This document shows positions 58,651 to 61,823 of a DNA stretch of 61,823 nucleotides, piece after piece. Made by a program: the position numbers and the translations under genes. The stretch's first letter is position 1; every line of letters starts with the position of its first letter. The notes beneath the pieces were generated by a model. It made no database searches. It was not told the origin of the DNA and was given only the letters and a program-made list of their open reading frames with translations. This DNA comes from Ruminococcus sp. (GTDB taxonomy: Bacteria; Bacillota_A; Clostridia; Oscillospirales; Ruminococcaceae), in the NCBI RefSeq assembly GCF_016283395.1, contig NZ_JAEEMU010000051.1, positions 1-61,823 on the forward strand. The letters run 5' to 3'.

Positions 58651-59535
58651 TCATGCTGAACGGCGTTTTATGTCCAGTTGTGCGATGATGACTGCTGCAA
58701 AAACAAGTGCGCAGCCTGTAAGCTCCTTTGCGCTGAGCTGTTCGGACAGTATGAGCCAGCCTGATAGGGCGGCGAAAACTGATTCGAGACTCATAAGCAG
58801 CGTAGCAATGGCAGGGGGAGTAAAACGCTGTCCGATTATCTGCAATGTGTATGCTGCTCCGCAGGACATGATACCTGTGTAAAGAATGGTGTATCTTGCG
58901 GCTATGATATCATTTACGTGGGGCTCTTCAAACAAGAACATACAGACAGACATAAGCGTTCCTGCCGTGAAAAACTGTATGCATGACATCATCATGCCGT
59001 CAGCATTTTTTGCGTTGAAGTGATCTATTGTGAGTATGTGGAGCGCGTAGAAAAAGGAGCACATAAGTACGTAAAGGTCTCCCTTTGAAAGTGTGAGACC
59101 TTCTTCTATGCAAAGCAGATAAAAGCCTGTAACTGCTATAACTGCACATATCCATACCTTTAAGCTGCATTTTTTGCCGAGAAATATTCCGAGCAGAGGG
59201 ACTATTATTACATAAAGAGCAGTGATAAAGCCTGCCTTTCCTGCTGACGTAAGACTTATACCGTATTGCTGGAGTGAGCTTGCGATGAATAAGATGATTC
59301 CGCAGCATATACCGCCTGATATAGTTTCGGGCAGACGAGATTTTTCGCGTTTCTTGTCCTTGACTCTGAATAAGAATATTATTGGTATAAGCACGATACC
59401 GCCAAGTAATGTTCTTACGGAGTTGTATGTGAACGGTCGGACATACTTCATTCCTTCGCTCTGTGCAACAAATGCAGTACCCCATATCATCGCTGTGATA
59501 AGCAGCATTATACTGCCTTGAAGTTTCTTTGACAT
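58651..59535 (-). CDS. EamA/DMT-family transporter
   Basis: A 294-aa protein with ten helices in two EamA repeats. Signatures: MLLITAMIWGTAFVAQSEGMKYVRPFTYNSVR at the N-terminus, SSLQQYGISLTSAGKAGFITALYVIIVPLLGIFLGKK, and in the second repeat TPPAIATLLMSLESVFAALSGWLILSEQLSAKELTGCALVFAAVIIAQL. This resembles the YdcZ/RhaT-like drug/metabolite transporter group of Firmicutes. Substrate unknown. It lies 19 nt after the TtcA-like gene and is probably co-transcribed with it. Confidence 0.9.
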   Translation of the reverse strand: MSKKLQGSIMLLITAMIWGTAFVAQSEGMKYVRPFTYNSVRTLLGGIVLIPIIFLFRVKDKKREKSRLPETISGGICCGIILFIASSLQQYGISLTSAGKAGFITALYVIIVPLLGIFLGKKCSLKVWICAVIAVTGFYLLCIEEGLTLSKGDLYVLMCSFFYALHILTIDHFNAKNADGMMMSCIQFFTAGTLMSVCMFLFEEPHVNDIIAARYTILYTGIMSCGAAYTLQIIGQRFTPPAIATLLMSLESVFAALSGWLILSEQLSAKELTGCALVFAAVIIAQLDIKRRSA

Positions 59536-59554
59536 ATATCATCACCAAAACGCT

Positions 59555-60400
59555 TCAGGAATGATCTTCAAATTTATTCGTTCCCTTTACGCTAAGACCT
59601 TTGTCAAAGTCATCAAGGAAATGGTGATATTCGTTTCCTCTATGGTAGGAAATGAGTGTTTGCAGATTGACGTTTTCAACGCTTCGGAATATATTCATAT
59701 CAACAGAAGGATTGACTCTACGCAGAGTTTTAAGAAGCTGTTTTACTTCGGCACGTTTAGAGCTTCCTTCACTTCTTGTTATTCGGCAGGCGCACTGTAT
59801 GAAATGCAGATCATTATACTCCGACCATTTTATTATATCTTCTTCGCGGACAAGATAAAGCGGACGTATCACCTGTACGTTTTCATAGTTTTCGCTGTGT
59901 ATCTTGGGCATCATCGTCTGTATCTGCGAGCCGTAAAGCATACCCATAAGGATAGTTTCTATTACGTCATCGAAGTGATGACCGAGGGCTATTTTATTGC
60001 AGCATAGTTCCTGAGCTGTTTTGTACAGCCAGCCGCGGCGAAGTCTTGCACAGAGAAAGCAAGGGTGCTTTTTTGCTTTTGCAGTGGACTCAAAAATGCG
60101 TGTGTTCATTATTTTTACGGGTATATCCAGTAATTCCGCGTTGGCGATTATCTTGCTGCGATGCTCATCAGTGTATCCCGGATCCATGACAATATATTCG
60201 GTATCAAAGTTTATACTGCCGTATTTCTGCAAACGCATAAGACACTTTGCCATAAGCATTGAATCCTTGCCGCCTGATATGCAGACAGCTATCCTGTCGC
60301 CAGTTTCGATCATCTTGTATTCATCTATGCCTTTTCTGAATTTAGACCAGATGCTTTTGCTGAATTCGCCTGTAAGTGACCTGTCGATATTGATATCCAT
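59555..60400 (-). CDS. TtcA-like PP-loop ATPase (tRNA thiolation family)
   Basis: A 281-aa cytoplasmic protein. The start at 60400 has AAGGAG upstream; the longer frame to 60463 begins upstream of it without a ribosome site. The PP-loop is CISGGKDSMLMAKCL (about residues 40-55). Conserved Cys pairs are seen in HPCFLCARLRR (CxxC) and, later, IQCACRITRSEG, and GHHFDDVIETILMG is the TtcA family motif. TtcA makes 2-thiocytidine at tRNA position 32 with an Fe-S cluster; related TtcA-like proteins in Firmicutes may have other targets. Confidence 0.88.
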   Translation of the reverse strand: MDINIDRSLTGEFSKSIWSKFRKGIDEYKMIETGDRIAVCISGGKDSMLMAKCLMRLQKYGSINFDTEYIVMDPGYTDEHRSKIIANAELLDIPVKIMNTRIFESTAKAKKHPCFLCARLRRGWLYKTAQELCCNKIALGHHFDDVIETILMGMLYGSQIQTMMPKIHSENYENVQVIRPLYLVREEDIIKWSEYNDLHFIQCACRITRSEGSSKRAEVKQLLKTLRRVNPSVDMNIFRSVENVNLQTLISYHRGNEYHHFLDDFDKGLSVKGTNKFEDHS

Positions 60401-60428
60401 AAAGTACTCCTTTTTAATACATATATAT

Positions 60429-60457
60429 AATATATCGTGAATATCATTTAAAGTCAA
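60429..60457 (-). promoter_or_regulatory. Sigma-A promoter of the TtcA-like/EamA operon
   Basis: Minus strand TTGACT (60457-60452), 17 nt, TATATT (60434-60429). Divergent from the cysE promoter. Confidence 0.65.
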
Positions 60458-60494
60458 TAGCAAAAGTGAGCTTTTTTTATGTGTATAAAGTGTA

Positions 60495-60549
60495 TTGACT
60501 ATGTAAAAGAAATATTGTATAATTGTATACGTACTGGTATAAATCAGTA
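60495..60549 (+). promoter_or_regulatory. cysE promoter with inverted repeat at the start site
   Basis: TTGACT 60495-60500, 17 nt, TATAAT 60518-60523. TACTG (60532-60536) and CAGTA (60545-60549) form an inverted repeat with 8-nt centre at about +1 to +20, a possible repressor site (for example for cysteine control). Confidence 0.7.
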
Positions 60550-60570
60550 TAATTGCATTAAGGGGTGGAT

Positions 60571-61530
60571 ATGATGAACAATCTTGAAGAAATGATAAAT
60601 AATCTGACTCATAGCATACTTTCTGATTACAAGGACGATCGTACTATCAATGAGATAAAAACTTTCGATCATCCTGATAACGATGAGATAATAAGTATAA
60701 TCGAAGGTCTGAGAAGAATTATTTTCCCTGGGTACTTCAGAAATAAGAGCTACAGAGTGTTTACTGTAAGAAATAATATGTCCATGATACTTGAAGATGT
60801 TATTTTCAAGCTTATCAGACAGATATATATAGTTCTGAGATATGATGAAAAATACGAAAAGCTTGATGACAACGCATTAAACAGCAACGCTATCCGTATT
60901 ACTTTTGAGTATCTTAATAAGCTTCCGAAGATAAGAGCGTTTATCGAAACTGACGTTCAGGCTGCATATGACGGAGATCCTGCTGCATATAATAAGGATG
61001 AGATAATTTATTCCTATCCCGGACTTTATGCTATACTTGTAAATCGTCTCGCACACGAGCTGTTTGTGCTTGGAGTTCCGCTTATCCCGAGAGTTATGAC
61101 CGAACACGCTCACAGCAAAACAGGTATTGATATACATCCGGGTGCAACTATCGGTAAGTATTTCTTTATCGACCACGGTACAGGTATAGTTATCGGTGAA
61201 ACAACAGAGATAGGGGACTATGTTAAGGTATATCAGGGCGTAACTCTTGGTGCTCTTTCAACAAGAGGCGGTCAGTCTCTGCGCAATAAGAAACGTCATC
61301 CTACTATTGAGGACAATGTTACAATTTATTCAGGAGCTTCTATTCTCGGCGGCGAAACTGTTGTAGGCGCGAATGCTGTCATCGGTGGTAACGTATTCAT
61401 AACACGTTCTGTACCGTCAGGTGCGAAGGTCAGCGTAAAAAATCAGGAACTGAGATATAATTTTGATGACTCTTCCAAGGTTGAGAAATCTGATCTTGAT
61501 AATGATGAAAGCTGGTTTTATATTATATAG
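60571..61530 (+). CDS. cysE: Serine O-acetyltransferase
   Basis: A 319-aa cytoplasmic enzyme that acetylates serine with acetyl-CoA, the first step of cysteine synthesis. The N-terminal helical domain (about 1-180) is of the longer type found in anaerobes, and the C-terminal left-handed beta-helix has hexapeptide repeats: HSKTGIDIHPGATIGKYFF, IDHGTGIVIGETTEIGDYV, YQGVTLGALSTRGG, RHPTIEDNVTIYSGASILG, GANAVIGGNVFITRSVPSG. The catalytic His/Asp pair (IDHGTG) is present. I prefer the ATG at 60571; the GTG at 60565 overlaps the AAGGGGTGG ribosome site. Confidence 0.93.
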   Translation: MMNNLEEMINNLTHSILSDYKDDRTINEIKTFDHPDNDEIISIIEGLRRIIFPGYFRNKSYRVFTVRNNMSMILEDVIFKLIRQIYIVLRYDEKYEKLDDNALNSNAIRITFEYLNKLPKIRAFIETDVQAAYDGDPAAYNKDEIIYSYPGLYAILVNRLAHELFVLGVPLIPRVMTEHAHSKTGIDIHPGATIGKYFFIDHGTGIVIGETTEIGDYVKVYQGVTLGALSTRGGQSLRNKKRHPTIEDNVTIYSGASILGGETVVGANAVIGGNVFITRSVPSGAKVSVKNQELRYNFDDSSKVEKSDLDNDESWFYII

Positions 61531-61550
61531 ACCTTTATGAAAAGAAAATA

Positions 61551-61612
61551 TTTTAGTGCATTTTGCGTAATATAGCCAAAAAGCAAATGCACTAAAAATT
61601 TTTTGAAAAAAA
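61551..61612 (+). terminator. Terminator of cysE
   Basis: TTTTAGTGCATTTTGC and GCAAATGCACTAAAA form a long stem (61551-61566 with 61583-61597), followed by ATTTTTT. Confidence 0.85.
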
Positions 61613-61625
61613 TTCAAAAAAAGTC

Positions 61626-61654
61626 TTGACAACGAGCAGATATCGTGATATAAT
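61626..61654 (+). promoter_or_regulatory. Promoter of the tRNA-Val/tRNA-Asp cluster
   Basis: TTGACA 61626-61631, 17 nt, TATAAT 61649-61654. Perfect consensus. Confidence 0.88.
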
Positions 61655-61698
61655 ATTAAAGTCGTCGGGCGAGAAACCGATGAACAGAAGAATAAAGT

Positions 61699-61774
61699 GG
61701 GGGTTTAGCTCAGCTGGGAGAGCATCTGCCTTACAAGCAGAGGGTCACAGGTTCGAGCCCTGTAGTCCCCACCA
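61699..61774 (+). tRNA. tRNA-Val (anticodon UAC), CCA encoded
   Basis: Acceptor GGGGGTT pairs with AGTCCCC; D arm AGCTCAGCTGGGAGAGC; anticodon stem CTGCC/AGCAG region with TTACAA reading UAC; T arm ACAGGTTCGAGCCCTGT; discriminator A and encoded CCA at 61772-61774. Confidence 0.96.
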
Positions 61775-61781
61775 ATTCTTT

Positions 61782-61823
61782 GGCCTCGTAGTTCAGTTGG
61801 TTAGAACGCCTGCCTGTCACGCA
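61782..61823 (+). tRNA. tRNA-Asp (anticodon GUC), truncated by window end
   Basis: The 5' half is visible: GGCCTCG acceptor strand, D arm TAGTTCAGTTGGTTAGAACG, anticodon arm CCTGCCTGTCACGCA reading GUC. The sequence ends in the anticodon stem. Confidence 0.92.

Overview
The window is ordinary low-to-mid GC chromosomal DNA of a Gram-positive anaerobe and looks like a cellulosome-forming Ruminococcus (Oscillospiraceae). The main clues are four secreted proteins with type I dockerin modules (Ca-binding repeats of the form GDxNxDGxVDxxD), a dockerin-bearing GH43 arabinanase, a type III glutamine synthetase, a clostripain-family protein, strong purine-rich Shine-Dalgarno sites and many sigma-A promoters with exact 17-nt spacers. 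The species is an inference; no rRNA is present.

Layout. 1-791: end of an acyl-CoA synthetase; 946-2376: an unknown protein. 2476-14071: a T-box(Ala)-led, tightly packed operon alaS, hinT, phosphoribosyltransferase, comEC-like, holA, rnmV, an MBOAT/DHHW pair, an SDR and a small membrane protein. 14073-18866: mtnN, a short dockerin protein, a sodium:solute symporter and a MORN-repeat protein. 18867-29379: four ECF sigma factors, each overlapping a single-pass membrane protein (putative anti-sigma/sensor), with two dockerin genes transcribed divergently from two of them. 29407-35182: two tRNAs, a clostripain-like protein and the GH43 enzyme. 35379-42009: a cobalamin riboswitch followed by an exported CbiK-type chelatase, a tandem-domain lipoprotein, an Fe/B12-type ABC transporter and an EamA permease. 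42030-47319: a two-component system plus a FtsX-type ABC transporter (Bce-like module). 47352-55533, minus strand: ThrE-type exporter, a LuxR-type two-component system, glnN and a CapD-type sugar dehydratase. 56076-61823: a large polytopic membrane protein, an EamA transporter, a TtcA-like protein, a serine acetyltransferase and tRNA-Val followed by a truncated tRNA-Asp.

The most interesting region is 18867-29379. I found six promoters there with one geometry: an 8-nt -35 block, exactly 15 nt, then a CGACT-like -10. Each sigma gene carries one on its own promoter. In two cassettes the divergent dockerin gene carries the same -35 block in mirror image (GTGAGACA in one pair, TGCGATTT in the other). 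This suggests several parallel, separately addressed sigma/sensor circuits, two of which control secreted dockerin proteins. The membrane partners have a short cytoplasmic N-terminus without the usual zinc anti-sigma motif, one membrane helix, a Thr-rich stalk (strongest in two of them) and an outer domain, a layout like the RsgI cellulosome sensors but paired with ECF sigma factors.

Other points of interest are a paired MBOAT/DHHW O-acylation module in which both proteins lack the expected catalytic histidines, an exported cobaltochelatase in a B12-riboswitch operon, a ComEC with a degenerate C-terminal domain, and a histidine kinase whose strong ribosome binding site precedes no ordinary start codon.
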